The notes under the pieces were generated by a model that did no database searches, was not told the origin of the DNA, and worked only from the letters and a program-made list of their open reading frames with translations. DNA of 64,000 bases from Polychytrium aggregatum. Taxonomy: Eukaryota; Chytridiomycota; Chytridiomycetes; Polychytriales. The stretch covers positions 682,001 to 746,000 of the forward strand of contig NW_026516222.1 in assembly GCF_025602895.1 (NCBI RefSeq), written 5' to 3'. The translations under genes were made by a program, and so were the position numbers. Positions 63,555 through 64,000 of the stretch are shown one piece after another. Each line of letters opens with the position of its first letter. Position 1 is the stretch's first letter.

Positions 63555-64000
63555 CGTCAAGGGGTATGGGCTCTGGCCTGGGTTGCAGATGGCAGAGTCG
63601 TCGGGGGGGGGGAGGATGTGGGGAAGGAGGGAGGAATGCAGTGCTCTCAGGCAGGGTCGGGTGGAACTGCATCCTTGTGGGCAGTGGTCGGCATGGGCAG
63701 CCAGGCGCGACTGTGGCGCCACTGTACAGCTGTCGGCGCCACGCGTTTGCATCACGACAGAATTCCTTGTGGATCGCGCATCAAGGGAATACACACAGTT
63801 CACTGCCACAATCCCAGATCACGCGGAAGGGTTGGGTCAGGTGATGAAATGGAAAATGGATTCATGTTGTTCGAACAACGGGAGAGGGTCCATGATGTTA
63901 AGATACAGGAGTGGGGTGGATATTTTTCTTTCTTTATTGTGCGCCGCCGTGGCGGCGCACTAGCCATCAGGACCCCGTGGTCCCCGGCATCTCGCTCTTC
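63555..64000. other. right-edge region, no gene seen
   Basis: Upstream sequence of the ATG22-like gene with a G-run near 63605. A perfect GC-rich inverted repeat, GTGCGCCGCC GTGGCGGCGCAC, lies at about 63939-63960; it could be a short hairpin or part of an element continuing off the window. Confidence 0.4.

Noticed and set aside
1-64000. Serine recombinase or other transposase partner for the Fanzor element (IS607-like)
   Set aside because: No catalytic recombinase or transposase motif was seen near either relic or mini-element.

Overview
The window is nuclear DNA of an intron-rich eukaryote. The gene content (BCS1, RPN1, eIF3d, uS19, MTQ2, a CDC34-type E2, a VAC7-like and an ATG22-like vacuolar protein) and the short GT-AG introns point to a fungus. 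A class C receptor with a bacterial-type solute-binding ectodomain, Fanzor (eukaryotic TnpB-like) sequences and simple repeats favour an early-diverging, chytrid-like lineage. That placement is inference and no species is named.

Layout. 1-7 kb: a thioredoxin-related membrane protein, Fanzor relic A, then the eRF1 methyltransferase MTQ2 divergent from the ribosomal protein uS19/RPS15. 7.1-15.2 kb: two near-identical 1.2-kb arms in inverted orientation, each with tRNA-Glu, tRNA-Thr and tRNA-Gln plus a minisatellite. They bracket an unrecognised multi-exon gene and eIF3d. 15.2-21.1 kb: a GCNA-like SprT protease divergent from BCS1. 21.8-28.9 kb: a kinesin-8 gene, then a mobile-element cluster of a 5'-truncated LINE with poly(A) tail and Fanzor relic B. 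29.8-38.5 kb: an AAAP-type permease, a secreted protein with a SAP-like segment, and an intronless LRR protein with a C-terminal membrane anchor. 38.6-47.4 kb: a LINE fragment, the proteasome base subunit RPN1, a small methyltransferase and a VAMP7-like R-SNARE. 47.4-54.4 kb: a Fanzor-end mini-element, a VAC7-like protein, a 285-bp hexamer satellite and the E2. 55-64 kb: a PstS-like/class C receptor fusion of 968 aa, another Fanzor-end mini-element, FAHD1 and an ATG22-like transporter.

Two items stand out. First, there is a dispersed Fanzor family: two coding relics with different lesions and three short copies of the 3' end, the part of TnpB/Fanzor loci that usually encodes the guide RNA. 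Second, a single gene joins a PstS-like phosphate-binding domain to a GABA-B-type seven-helix receptor, a candidate phosphate-sensing receptor. Exon models were built by eye from splice signals and protein motifs. Where full exon sets are given, the lengths sum to an open reading frame.
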